Shown: piece by piece, positions 1 to 4,580 of the stretch | How the letters are laid out: every line of letters starts with the position of its first letter | Position numbering within the stretch: the stretch's first letter is position 1 | Source of the DNA: Nitrospinae bacterium CG11_big_fil_rev_8_21_14_0_20_56_8 | GTDB lineage: Bacteria > Nitrospinota > Nitrospinia > Nitrospinales > VA-1 | Length of the DNA: 5,881 nt | Direction of reading: 5' to 3' | Assembly (NCBI GenBank): GCA_002796165.1 | Contig: PCWF01000006.1 | Location: 1 to 5,881, forward strand | Program-made: the position numbers and the translations under genes | The notes under the pieces: generated by a model | Databases searched by the model: none | The model's input: only the letters and a program-made list of their open reading frames with translations | What the model was told of the DNA's origin: nothing

Positions 1-448
1 CGATGCCCGATACCATTCCGACATGCGAGCCGCGCGACACGGAAGGAAGCTGGCCGTTGTAAAAGACCAGCGACGCGTTATAACAATAATTGGCGAGGAT
101 GAACAGGAGGAGCCCTGCCGCCAGGCGATCCGCGTAGCCAATGGCCCCGGTGGCGGCAACGCAAATGAGTGTCAACAGGATCAAGGGTCCGCGGCGCTTT
201 CCCGTCTGGTCCGACATCGCCCCGAAGATGGGCACGCTCAACGCCACGGCCAGCATGGAGCTGGAGAGCGCAAGGCTGTAATGAATGTCTTCCCCGCCCT
301 GGTCGAGGGTGACCCAGAGGGCGAAATACAGGGAAACCACGTTCATCGAATAGATGGTATTGGCGAAATCGTAAAGCGCCCAGGAGCCGATGGCAAGATA
401 ATCGGGTTTTCCGGTTTCGGCGGGCGGCGGGACGGGGTGGGGGCTCAC
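1..448 (-). CDS. UMF1/Atg22-like major facilitator transporter, N-terminal part (partial)
   Basis: Translating the minus strand from a GTG at 448-446 gives 149 complete codons, open through the left edge, so the C-terminal two thirds or so is missing. A proline-rich cytoplasmic leader (residues 1-16) is followed by SWALYDFANTIYS at 22-34, a strong signature of the UMF1 branch of the major facilitator superfamily (related to fungal vacuolar Atg22). Hydrophobic stretches near 28-48, 58-78, 88-102 and 105-122 fit the first membrane helices. GAMSDQTGKRRGP at 76-88 matches the conserved MFS loop between helices 2 and 3. It is an inner-membrane transporter; Atg22 exports amino acids, but substrates of bacterial members are mostly unknown and I do not assign one. 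The GTG overlaps the stop of the upstream SUMF-like gene by 4 nt (GTGA), and I see no clear Shine-Dalgarno, so translation is probably coupled. The family call is confident; the exact start is fairly confident. Confidence 0.85.
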   Translation of the reverse strand, partial: MSPHPVPPPAETGKPDYLAIGSWALYDFANTIYSMNVVSLYFALWVTLDQGGEDIHYSLALSSSMLAVALSVPIFGAMSDQTGKRRGPLILLTLICVAATGAIGYADRLAAGLLLFILANYCYNASLVFYNGQLPSVSRGSHVGMVSGI

Positions 449-1236
449 CGGACCGGAAGAACGGTGCGGAAACCGTAAATCTCGTTCCGGATCTCGGGAA
501 AGTTACGCGCCCGCGCGGTGATGCGAACGTTGTCGATGCCGTTGATCCAGGATCCTCCACGCAGGACTTTCATTCGGCCGGGGGGGGTGGGCCCCTCCGG
601 GTTGATCTCGGGGCCGACCCGGTAGTAATTCGGATCATACCAGTCCAGGCACCACTCCCACACGTTGCCCGCCATGTTCAATATGCCGAAAGGGCTCTCG
701 CCGGAGGGGTAGTAACCGACCGGGGCGGTGTACCGGTAATTGTCTTCCTCCCCGAAGACATTGACGAAATAGAAGAAGAACCCCTTGTCCCATTTCCGGC
801 CCCAGGGGTAGGCGCGGTCGTCGTTGCCCCGCGCGGCCTTTTCCCATTCCGCTTCCGTGGGCAGGCGGCGGCCTTTCCACTTGGCGTAAGCCATGGCGTC
901 GTTCCAGCTCACACCCACCACGGGCCGGTCGGGTGTGTTGAACCGCTCGTCGTTCCAGTATTTGGGTTTTTCGTGTCCGGTGGAAAGTACGAACTCCATG
1001 TAATCGGTGTTGCTCACCTCTGTCCTGTCGATGAAAAACGCCGAGGTGTAAACGAAGTGCAGGGGCTGTTCGTCCTCGGGCCCCGAAGTGGCCCCGATCT
1101 GGGCATATCCTTCGGGGATGAACACCATGCCCGGCGGAGGCGCAGGAAGAGACTGTGCGGCGGCAGGGGAGTTGTACAAACACAAACCGGCCAGGACCGC
1201 GGCAACGAAAGGAAATCCGAAAACGAAGTTTTTCAG
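445..1236 (-). CDS. SUMF1/FGE-fold protein (formylglycine-generating-enzyme-like), secreted or membrane-anchored, probably non-catalytic
   Basis: Numbered from a CTG at 1236, this 263-aa frame has a signal-peptide or anchor-like N-terminus: KN, then a hydrophobic stretch at residues 4-20, then SPAAAQ at 23-28. A complete sulfatase-modifying-factor domain follows: GMVFIPEG (36-43), RTEVSNTDY (71-79), VSWNDAMAYAKW then RRLPTEAEWEKAARG (about 109-137), MAGNVWEWCLDW (188-199), VLRGGSW (224-230) and a final GFR (255-257). True formylglycine-generating enzymes have catalytic cysteines just after GGS; here the sequence continues INGIDNVRITAR without cysteine, so FGE activity is unlikely. Such domains also serve as ligand-binding or structural modules. 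The start is uncertain. The frame is open to a GTG at 1482, but that extension reads as a shadow of the small gene upstream. The first ATG, at 1128, would discard the signal. CTG at 1236 overlaps the upstream stop (CTGA) but is a rare start. The protein may instead be made by frameshift from the upstream gene. Confidence 0.85.
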   Translation of the reverse strand: MKNFVFGFPFVAAVLAGLCLYNSPAAAQSLPAPPPGMVFIPEGYAQIGATSGPEDEQPLHFVYTSAFFIDRTEVSNTDYMEFVLSTGHEKPKYWNDERFNTPDRPVVGVSWNDAMAYAKWKGRRLPTEAEWEKAARGNDDRAYPWGRKWDKGFFFYFVNVFGEEDNYRYTAPVGYYPSGESPFGILNMAGNVWEWCLDWYDPNYYRVGPEINPEGPTPPGRMKVLRGGSWINGIDNVRITARARNFPEIRNEIYGFRTVLPVR

Positions 1237-1439
1237 GGAAGAGAAAAAAAACTCAGATGGGCGACAAGATCTTTCGCGGTCTCGGGGGGCAGATCGGTTT
1301 CGATGTTTTCGATATTGATCCAATGATAATGACCGTTCCAGCAGTTGAGGGTGGCCACGGTATTCCCGTACCAATCCACCGTGCAGTTGAGGAAGATCGG
1401 CGCGTTGCATCTCTGGCAATAGCCGTGGATTTTCGTCAT
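1233..1439 (-). CDS. Small Cys-rich, zinc-ribbon-like protein (68 aa), possibly the N-terminal domain of the SUMF-like protein
   Basis: The frame starts at ATG 1439; a TTG at 1502 would add 21 residues, but neither start has a convincing Shine-Dalgarno. I do not recognise the family. Visible features are CQRC near residues 8-11, a single Cys near 19, and a compact NCWNGHYHW segment near 32-40. This resembles a small metal-binding ribbon in which the second half supplies Cys and His. The residues are compositionally protein-like (aromatics, balanced charge), while the overlapping SUMF-frame reading is Arg/Pro/Ser-rich, so I take this frame as the real one here. It ends HLSFFSLP, and its TGA overlaps the first possible codon of the SUMF-like signal peptide. 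The last codons run through eight consecutive T residues (1251-1244). One extra T, or a -1 ribosomal shift there, would join it directly to the SUMF-like protein, making a cytosolic ribbon, one membrane helix and an extracytoplasmic domain. Confidence 0.6.
   Translation of the reverse strand: MTKIHGYCQRCNAPIFLNCTVDWYGNTVATLNCWNGHYHWINIENIETDLPPETAKDLVAHLSFFSLP
1244..1251 (-). other. T8 homopolymer / T-TTT-TTT slippery heptamer at a gene junction
   Basis: The coding (minus) strand carries eight T residues. Relative to the small Cys-rich gene, the codons are AGT TTT TTT TCT, so T1251 plus the two TTT codons form an X-XXY-YYZ heptamer. A -1 slip moves translation exactly into the SUMF-like frame, four codons before the zero-frame TGA. 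I see no obvious upstream Shine-Dalgarno-like stimulator. A homopolymer base-count error in the assembly, or transcriptional slippage, would give the same fusion. Confidence 0.5.
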
Positions 1440-1510
1440 GGTACGGTTGACTTCGAATCTCGGTTCCCATCCGGAAGACCACGATTCAAGCCGATAATTC
1501 AAGGTTGATA

Positions 1511-1516
1511 TTATCT
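1511..1516 (-). promoter_or_regulatory. Possible -10 element for the Cys-rich/SUMF-like/UMF1 cluster
   Basis: On the minus strand the sequence GATTAGATAATATC contains GATAAT, a five-of-six match to the sigma70 -10 hexamer. No convincing -35 lies about 17 nt upstream. A start site near 1504 would give a leader of about 65 nt to the ATG at 1439 and would make the alternative TTG at 1502 nearly leaderless. This is weak evidence, based on one hexamer and its position. Confidence 0.25.
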
Positions 1517-1526
1517 AATCGAAAAT

Positions 1527-1559
1527 ATTCTTGAGGAAAAATCGATTTTCCGCAAGAGT
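1527..1559 (-). terminator. Putative terminator hairpin downstream of maf
   Basis: Arms CTTGAGGAAAA (1530-1540) and TTTTCCGCAAG (1546-1556) pair with one mismatch around a 5-nt ATCGA loop. The stem can extend three pairs outward to 1527 and 1559, one of them a G-U wobble on the plus transcript. It lies about 70 nt past the maf stop. On the minus strand the stem is followed by AATATTTTC, a weak U tract. On the plus strand it is followed by AGTTTTTTG, a better one, but no plus-strand gene reads into it. It most likely ends maf transcription and separates it from the next minus-strand cluster. Confidence 0.5.
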
Positions 1560-1584
1560 TTTTTGATTGGATCGGCGAATCGTT

Positions 1585-1601
1585 GGGGCCGATTCGGCCC
1601 C
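1585..1601. repeat. Perfect GC-rich inverted repeat (GGGGCCG-ATT-CGGCCCC)
   Basis: Seven base pairs with a 3-nt loop (or an 8-1-8 palindrome centred on one T), 28 nt beyond the maf stop codon. There is no T tract on the minus-strand side and only ATTTG on the plus side, so it is not an intrinsic terminator alone. It may protect the 3' end of the maf transcript or act together with the second hairpin at 1527-1559. Confidence 0.45.
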
Positions 1602-1628
1602 ATTTGTCAAGCATTTTCTAGCCTTGTC

Positions 1629-2225
1629 TCAGTCGCCGGGTTCTTCCGGCAAACACTCATAGCCCGTTCGGAGCAGGAGTTTCCGCACCGTCGGCAACGG
1701 AAGCCCCACGATGTTGGAGTAGGAACCCCGATGGGAGGCGACGATCGAGAACCCCGCGCCCTGGATGGCATAGGCCCCCGCCTTGTCCAGCGGTTCGCCG
1801 GAAGCGACGTAGGCGGAGATCTCCCCGCGCGTGAGGGGTTTGATGCGGACGTGGGAGACGGTGGCTTCCACCGTGATTTCCGCGTTGACCACGGCGACGG
1901 CGGTGATCACCCGATGTTCCCGGCCGCTCAGGCGGGTAAGGATCCGTTCCGCGTCATGCGCATCGGCGGGTTTGCCGATGATCTCCCGGTCGAGTACGAC
2001 GATGGTGTCCGCGCCGATCACGATGTGGCCCGGGTGTCGTTCCACCACCCAAAGGGCTTTTTCCCGAGCCAGCGCCATGGCGTTTTCCTCGGCATCGCGG
2101 TCTGGATCGAACACCTCGTCCACTTCGCTGGGAATGACGAGAAACTCGGGGGCGATTCGCTTCAGCAGTTCCACGCGCCGCGGGGACTGCGAGGCCAAAA
2201 TGATTTTTTTCCGATGGGAGGTCAT
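1629..2225 (-). CDS. maf: Maf family nucleoside triphosphate pyrophosphatase (YhdE-like, dTTP/UTP type)
   Basis: A full-length 198-aa Maf protein, the usual length. Maf enzymes hydrolyse nucleoside triphosphates to the monophosphate and pyrophosphate in the cytoplasm; the YhdE branch prefers dTTP, UTP and some modified pyrimidine nucleotides, giving a house-cleaning role, and Maf is also linked to septum formation. Diagnostic motifs are all present: ILASQSPRRVELL at residues 9-21, GADTIVVLD at 71-79 with the likely catalytic Asp73, IIGKP at 82-86, DKAGAYAIQG at 147-156 and RGSYSNIVGLP at 166-176. The form of the last two blocks favours the YhdE type over the 7-methyl-GTP-specific YceF type. 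The start is ATG 2225, which gives the standard spacing to the SxSPRR motif; the ribosome binding site is weak. It is transcribed divergently from the parvulin gene, and a hairpin follows the stop. The family is near certain and the subtype likely. Confidence 0.96.
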   Translation of the reverse strand: MTSHRKKIILASQSPRRVELLKRIAPEFLVIPSEVDEVFDPDRDAEENAMALAREKALWVVERHPGHIVIGADTIVVLDREIIGKPADAHDAERILTRLSGREHRVITAVAVVNAEITVEATVSHVRIKPLTRGEISAYVASGEPLDKAGAYAIQGAGFSIVASHRGSYSNIVGLPLPTVRKLLLRTGYECLPEEPGD

Positions 2226-2421
2226 GGTGAATGCGTCCCGGTCTTTTCCCCGCGTTTTCCGGAGCAGGCCTCGAAGGCGCGGAAAGTAAAGTGTGGAATG
2301 CGCTTTTATGGAATTTAATGTAAACTTGATTTATATTATAAATTCTTCCCGCCGGATAGTTTTTCTTCGGGGGGATCTTGCCTCACGGGAACCATTAGCC
2401 ATCTTTTTTCGATTGGAAATC
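2226..2421. promoter_or_regulatory. Divergent maf / parvulin intergenic region with AT-rich promoter island
   Basis: This 196-bp gap separates two divergent genes. Its notable part is an AT-rich block at about 2301-2345 in an otherwise GC-rich region. On the minus strand it contains a perfect TATAAT (2340-2335), placing a maf start site about 100 nt upstream of the maf ATG. On the plus strand it contains TATATT and TATAAA hexamers that could serve the parvulin gene. No good -35 hexamer accompanies any of them. The remainder (2226-2300 and 2346-2421) holds nothing I can name, apart from a short T run at 2404-2409. Confidence 0.4.
2329..2343. repeat. Perfect AT-only palindrome (7-1-7) in the divergent promoter region
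   Basis: ATTTATA-T-TATAAAT is a perfect inverted repeat of 7 bp around a central T. It overlaps the TATAAT on the minus strand and the TATAAA on the plus strand. Symmetry over a promoter element fits either a regulator operator or simply two back-to-back -10 elements. No other copy is visible in the window. Confidence 0.5.
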
Positions 2422-2814
2422 ATGTCGACGCATCAGGTCCAGATTAGACACATCGTCGTAGGGAAGCAGGAAGTGGCCGATCTGCTCAAGGAGACGATCG
2501 GCTCGGTGGAGGGGGAAACCGCACGCACCAAGATGCTCATGCGTCTGGCGGAGAAATACAGTACCTGCAAGTCCAGGGAGGAAGGCGGCAACCTGGGTTG
2601 GATGGAACTCGACTGGGAAAAACTTTCTCCGGGAAGTCTCTCCGTGCCTGCGGCCGGGTATACCGTGCTTGAAAACAAGGAACTCGAAAAAATCATCCGG
2701 GAAAAAATGGCCAGCGGGGAGATGGAAAAGGGAGTTCTTTACGGCCCCGTGAAAACGTCACAAGGGTATCATCTGGTTCTGGTCGCCCAGGAATTTGCCA
2801 CTCACCGCCTCTGA
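2422..2814 (+). CDS. Small stand-alone parvulin-type peptidyl-prolyl cis-trans isomerase
   Basis: A 130-aa protein made almost entirely of one PpiC/rotamase domain. Parvulins catalyse cis-trans isomerisation of peptidyl-proline bonds during folding. Family blocks are visible: IRHIVV at residues 8-13, AEKYSTCKSREEGGNLGWME at 43-62 (its Cys49 sits where Pin1-type enzymes carry their active-site Cys) and GPVKTSQGYHLVLV at 108-121. With no signal peptide or membrane segment it should be cytosolic, unlike the periplasmic SurA and PpiD. It is longer than minimal E. coli PpiC (about 93 aa), with extra sequence at about residues 64-105 before the GPV block. The ATG at 2422, preceded by a modest GGAAA, is chosen because the open frame back to 2293 encodes unrelated residues across the promoter island. 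It is monocistronic, divergent from maf and convergent with the radical SAM gene. Family certain; client proteins unknown. Confidence 0.92.
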   Translation: MSTHQVQIRHIVVGKQEVADLLKETIGSVEGETARTKMLMRLAEKYSTCKSREEGGNLGWMELDWEKLSPGSLSVPAAGYTVLENKELEKIIREKMASGEMEKGVLYGPVKTSQGYHLVLVAQEFATHRL

Positions 2815-2863
2815 TTTAACCCGCCCGCTCTGGTTTTCCCCGCATACCCCATCCTTCAAAGGA

Positions 2864-2889
2864 CCGGTTCATGGCGACCGGAAATTTTT
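2864..2889 (+). terminator. Weak putative terminator after the parvulin gene
   Basis: CCGGT (2864-2868) pairs with ACCGG (2877-2881) around an 8-nt loop, followed by AAATTTTTG on the plus strand. It lies 50 nt past the parvulin stop in the 85-bp convergent gap. The stem is short, so this is only a plausible intrinsic terminator. Confidence 0.35.
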
Positions 2890-2899
2890 GCGAGGCCCT

Positions 2900-3967
2900 T
2901 CAAATAAAATTATAGGCGAAACATCCGCTGGAACACCGCACCATGTAATGCGGACACGACCGGCAGGGTTCCTTCACGTTGGTTTTTTCGAACACCTCGG
3001 TGAGGAATCGGGACCCCATTTTGGCCTGGGCGATATTGTTGACCGCTTTGAACTCCCGGATGTTTCCCAATTTCAGACTGTGAAAGGGGAAACAGTTGAA
3101 GCAGTCCCCTTTCGGGTCGATGTCCATGGGACTGCCATCCGCGCACCCGAAATAAAAATCCTGTTCCGGCCAGTCTTTGAGTTCGGGAACCTGCTTGTTG
3201 CCGTGAAAGTAGAACCGGCTCACCAGGGAGTATTCCTCTTCCTGGATCTCGTCGAGAAAACAGGGAGGGAAGGAGCAGTCGAACCGGAAGCACATTTGCG
3301 GGTATTCCTTGAGGATCTCGATCATTTTCCGTCCCACCTTGGGGAAATCGCGAATGGGCAGATAAGCGTTCTGGTGATCGCCCACGATGGGAAATGCGGG
3401 GCTCACTCTCACCCGGTACGTCTGTCCCGGCGGCAAGCCGGCCTCCTGGTAGATCTCGTCGATCTCGGCGCATTGGGTTTCCAGGTCCTGGTTCTTCGAG
3501 TAGAGATTGATGCTGAACGTGATGGTGTAACCGTTGACCCGCATGATTTCCTGAGCGACTTCCCGGCACCTTTGGTGATTCTTTTCGGAAATGTTCTCCA
3601 TCGTCTGCCAGTTGAGAAGTATGGAGAAGTGAATGTTGTTGCGGAGGCATCCCCGGGGTCCGGCGGTTTGGATCAGCAGATCCAGCGTGGATTGCGGCAT
3701 CAATCCGTTGGTGAATATGCTGAGGAAGGTGTAAGGGGGAACGGTTGCCAGCGTCTTTTGCATGATGTCGTTAAAGCGGGGGTGGATCGTGGGTTCTCCT
3801 CCCATGAAGTTGATCACGGGAGTGGATTTGACCTTGGGGAGAAGCTGGTTTACAAAAAAATCGTATTCCATGGACTTGCCGGGAGTGCGTACGGTCTCAT
3901 CCATGTATTCATCGGCAAAGCAGTAATTGCATTTAAGGTTGCAATAGCTGTTAAGGATTATGTTCAT
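2900..3967 (-). CDS. Radical SAM protein with SPASM-like C-terminal cysteine cluster
   Basis: This 355-aa protein begins with the radical SAM cluster: C9-x3-C13-x2-C16 (YCNLKCNYCFA) binds the [4Fe-4S] cluster that cleaves S-adenosylmethionine. GGEP at 56-59 is the usual SAM-binding motif. The C-terminal third carries C275, C289 and C292 within DGSPMDIDPKGDCFNCFPF, then C335-x2-C338-x6-C345-x3-C349. This approximates the SPASM pattern (CX2CX5CX3C) that holds auxiliary iron-sulfur clusters in enzymes modifying peptides or proteins, although the last SPASM cysteine is not evident. I cannot name the substrate. The ATG at 3967 is chosen because it has GGAGAG upstream and leaves the normal few residues before the first Cys; the frame stays open to 4198, but that extension overlaps the 93-aa gene. 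It follows that gene by 28 nt, probably in one operon. An inverted repeat covers its ribosome binding site. The superfamily is certain; the function is open. Confidence 0.93.
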   Translation of the reverse strand: MNIILNSYCNLKCNYCFADEYMDETVRTPGKSMEYDFFVNQLLPKVKSTPVINFMGGEPTIHPRFNDIMQKTLATVPPYTFLSIFTNGLMPQSTLDLLIQTAGPRGCLRNNIHFSILLNWQTMENISEKNHQRCREVAQEIMRVNGYTITFSINLYSKNQDLETQCAEIDEIYQEAGLPPGQTYRVRVSPAFPIVGDHQNAYLPIRDFPKVGRKMIEILKEYPQMCFRFDCSFPPCFLDEIQEEEYSLVSRFYFHGNKQVPELKDWPEQDFYFGCADGSPMDIDPKGDCFNCFPFHSLKLGNIREFKAVNNIAQAKMGSRFLTEVFEKTNVKEPCRSCPHYMVRCSSGCFAYNFI

Positions 3968-3980
3968 GGAGACTCTCTCC
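3968..3980 (-). promoter_or_regulatory. Shine-Dalgarno inside a small hairpin before the radical SAM gene
   Basis: Directly before the ATG the minus strand reads GGAGA-GAG-TCTCC, a perfect 5-bp stem with a 3-nt loop. The Shine-Dalgarno GGAGAG is in the 5' arm and the 3' arm abuts the start codon. Folding would hide the ribosome binding site. This is consistent with translation that depends on ribosomes arriving from the upstream 93-aa gene, but a 5-bp stem may be too weak to matter. Confidence 0.4.
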
Positions 3981-3995
3981 AAAGCCCCGCGGGTG

Positions 3996-4277
3996 TCAGG
4001 GCTCGAATTTTTTCTTTCGGCGCAGGACCTGCGAAGTCCCGCATTGAACGACAAGACGCAGTTCGAACGGATAGGTCCGGCAGACGTTGACGAAAGCATC
4101 CAGCGCGCGGTCCTTGGCATCGGTCTCATCGTTGGCCTCGCAGGCCAATTCCCAGGCGGCGCTGACGGTGGGAATTTTCTCGAACCCATGTTCCTCAATG
4201 CGCAGGAACATTTCCTGCTTCACATCGGGATTGAGGTCGATGTACTCGGCGGCAATCAATACGTTATATTGCGGCAA
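3996..4277 (-). CDS. Unrecognised 93-aa protein in operon with the radical SAM gene
   Basis: I do not recognise this family. The gene starts with TTG at 4277, preceded at 5 nt by a full GGAGG (4287-4283), so the start is well supported. The protein is soluble, with no signal peptide or membrane segment. Predicted by eye it has an N-terminal strand (QYNVLIAAEYI, residues 3-13), a long helical stretch (about 16-50), a second helix rich in Asp/Ala (about 51-67), a strand (FELRLVVQCG, about 71-80) and a basic tail with RRKKK. It has three Cys, all well separated. The beta-alpha-alpha-beta order suggests a small folded domain rather than an unstructured precursor peptide. The radical SAM gene follows after 28 nt, so the two are probably co-transcribed, and this protein could be its partner, substrate or delivery domain. 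That role is inference only. Coding reality is well supported; function is unknown. Confidence 0.75.
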   Translation of the reverse strand: MPQYNVLIAAEYIDLNPDVKQEMFLRIEEHGFEKIPTVSAAWELACEANDETDAKDRALDAFVNVCRTYPFELRLVVQCGTSQVLRRKKKFEP

Positions 4278-4380
4278 TGTTTCCTCCGGTGTTTTGTTGA
4301 ATCTGTACGGGTGCTTCTGAAGGATTGCCTTAGTGTATACTAGCCGGTGAAAAATGCAATCCCGCCCGATGCGCGGCGAA

Positions 4381-4400
4381 CGGTTCGGGACCGGTTCGGG
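4381..4400. repeat. Direct repeat CGGTTCGGG x2, 11-bp period
   Basis: Two exact 9-bp copies start at 4381 and 4392, one helical turn apart, in the divergent region between the 93-aa gene and the flippase. The geometry would suit a regulator binding the same DNA face twice, but two short copies can also arise by chance. Confidence 0.4.
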
Positions 4401-4482
4401 GGCATGGACTCAATTTTTAACTCCCCTCCGCCGAAAATGATAAAGAGGGGGGGGCAACGCAATCTTCCCCGATCCCGAATCG

Positions 4483-4497
4483 TCCGGGCTTCCCGGA
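4483..4497. repeat. Perfect hairpin TCCGGG-CTT-CCCGGA
   Basis: A 6-bp GC-rich stem with a 3-nt loop, about 85 bp before the flippase start. It is followed by ACCCTG rather than T residues, so it is not an intrinsic terminator on the plus strand. It could lie in the flippase leader. Confidence 0.35.
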
Positions 4498-4580
4498 ACC
4501 CTGCCCCTTCGATGTGGGACGCGGCTCCGCCGGAGTCCGAATAGAAATTCCCTTAAACCCCTCTTTCGAGATCGCATCCT

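Larger units (their letters stand above)
4278..4580. other. Divergent intergenic region (303 bp) with several short repeats and hairpins
   Basis: No gene is convincing here. The frame at 4347-4544 (+) lacks a ribosome binding site and has low-complexity composition. On the minus strand, TTGCAT about 16 nt upstream of TACACT (near 4358-4331) is a weak promoter candidate for the 93-aa gene. It overlaps the partial palindrome TAGT-GTAT-ACTA at 4331-4342. Other structure: CGGTTCGGG repeated at 4381-4389 and 4392-4400 (11-bp period); CCCCTC (4423-4428) pairing with GAGGGG (4445-4450) across a 16-nt loop; a run of eight G (4447-4454); and TCCGGG-CTT-CCCGGA (4483-4497). None has a T tract that would make it a clear terminator. 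I find no riboswitch or small RNA that I can name. Confidence 0.4.

Noticed and set aside
23..478. Plus-strand open frame at the left edge
   Set aside because: The opposite strand encodes the UMF1 transporter with family signatures and coupled start; this frame has no domain character.
1237..1482. N-terminal extension of the SUMF-like frame to a GTG at 1482
   Set aside because: The extra 82 residues are Arg/Pro/Ser/His-rich with no domain character and lie antiphase over the more protein-like Cys-rich frame.
1585..1601. GC-rich palindrome as the maf terminator on its own
   Set aside because: The stem is strong but no U tract follows on the minus strand; the hairpin at 1527-1559 is a better candidate.
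1563..2318. Long plus-strand open frame opposite maf
   Set aside because: It is an antisense shadow of a full-length Maf protein; GC-rich codon structure keeps the frame open.
2293..2421. Extension of the parvulin frame upstream to 2293
   Set aside because: It would cover the AT-rich promoter island and adds no family-like sequence; the parvulin domain begins just after ATG 2422.
2795..4090. Long plus-strand open frame opposite the radical SAM gene
   Set aside because: It is a complementary-strand shadow of a gene with clear motifs; its own product shows no recognisable domain and it starts inside the parvulin gene.
3968..4198. N-terminal extension of the radical SAM frame to 4198
   Set aside because: It overlaps the 93-aa gene, which has a strong GGAGG. 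The ATG at 3967 has its own Shine-Dalgarno and gives the usual short lead before the CxxxCxxC motif.
4521..4540. CTCCG-C-CGGAG inverted repeat before the flippase as a terminator
   Set aside because: The 1-nt loop cannot form as drawn, and the sequence after it has no T tract.
4347..4544. 65-aa plus-strand frame in the divergent region
   Set aside because: It has no ribosome binding site, low-complexity Arg/Pro/Ser composition, and spans the G8 run and hairpins.
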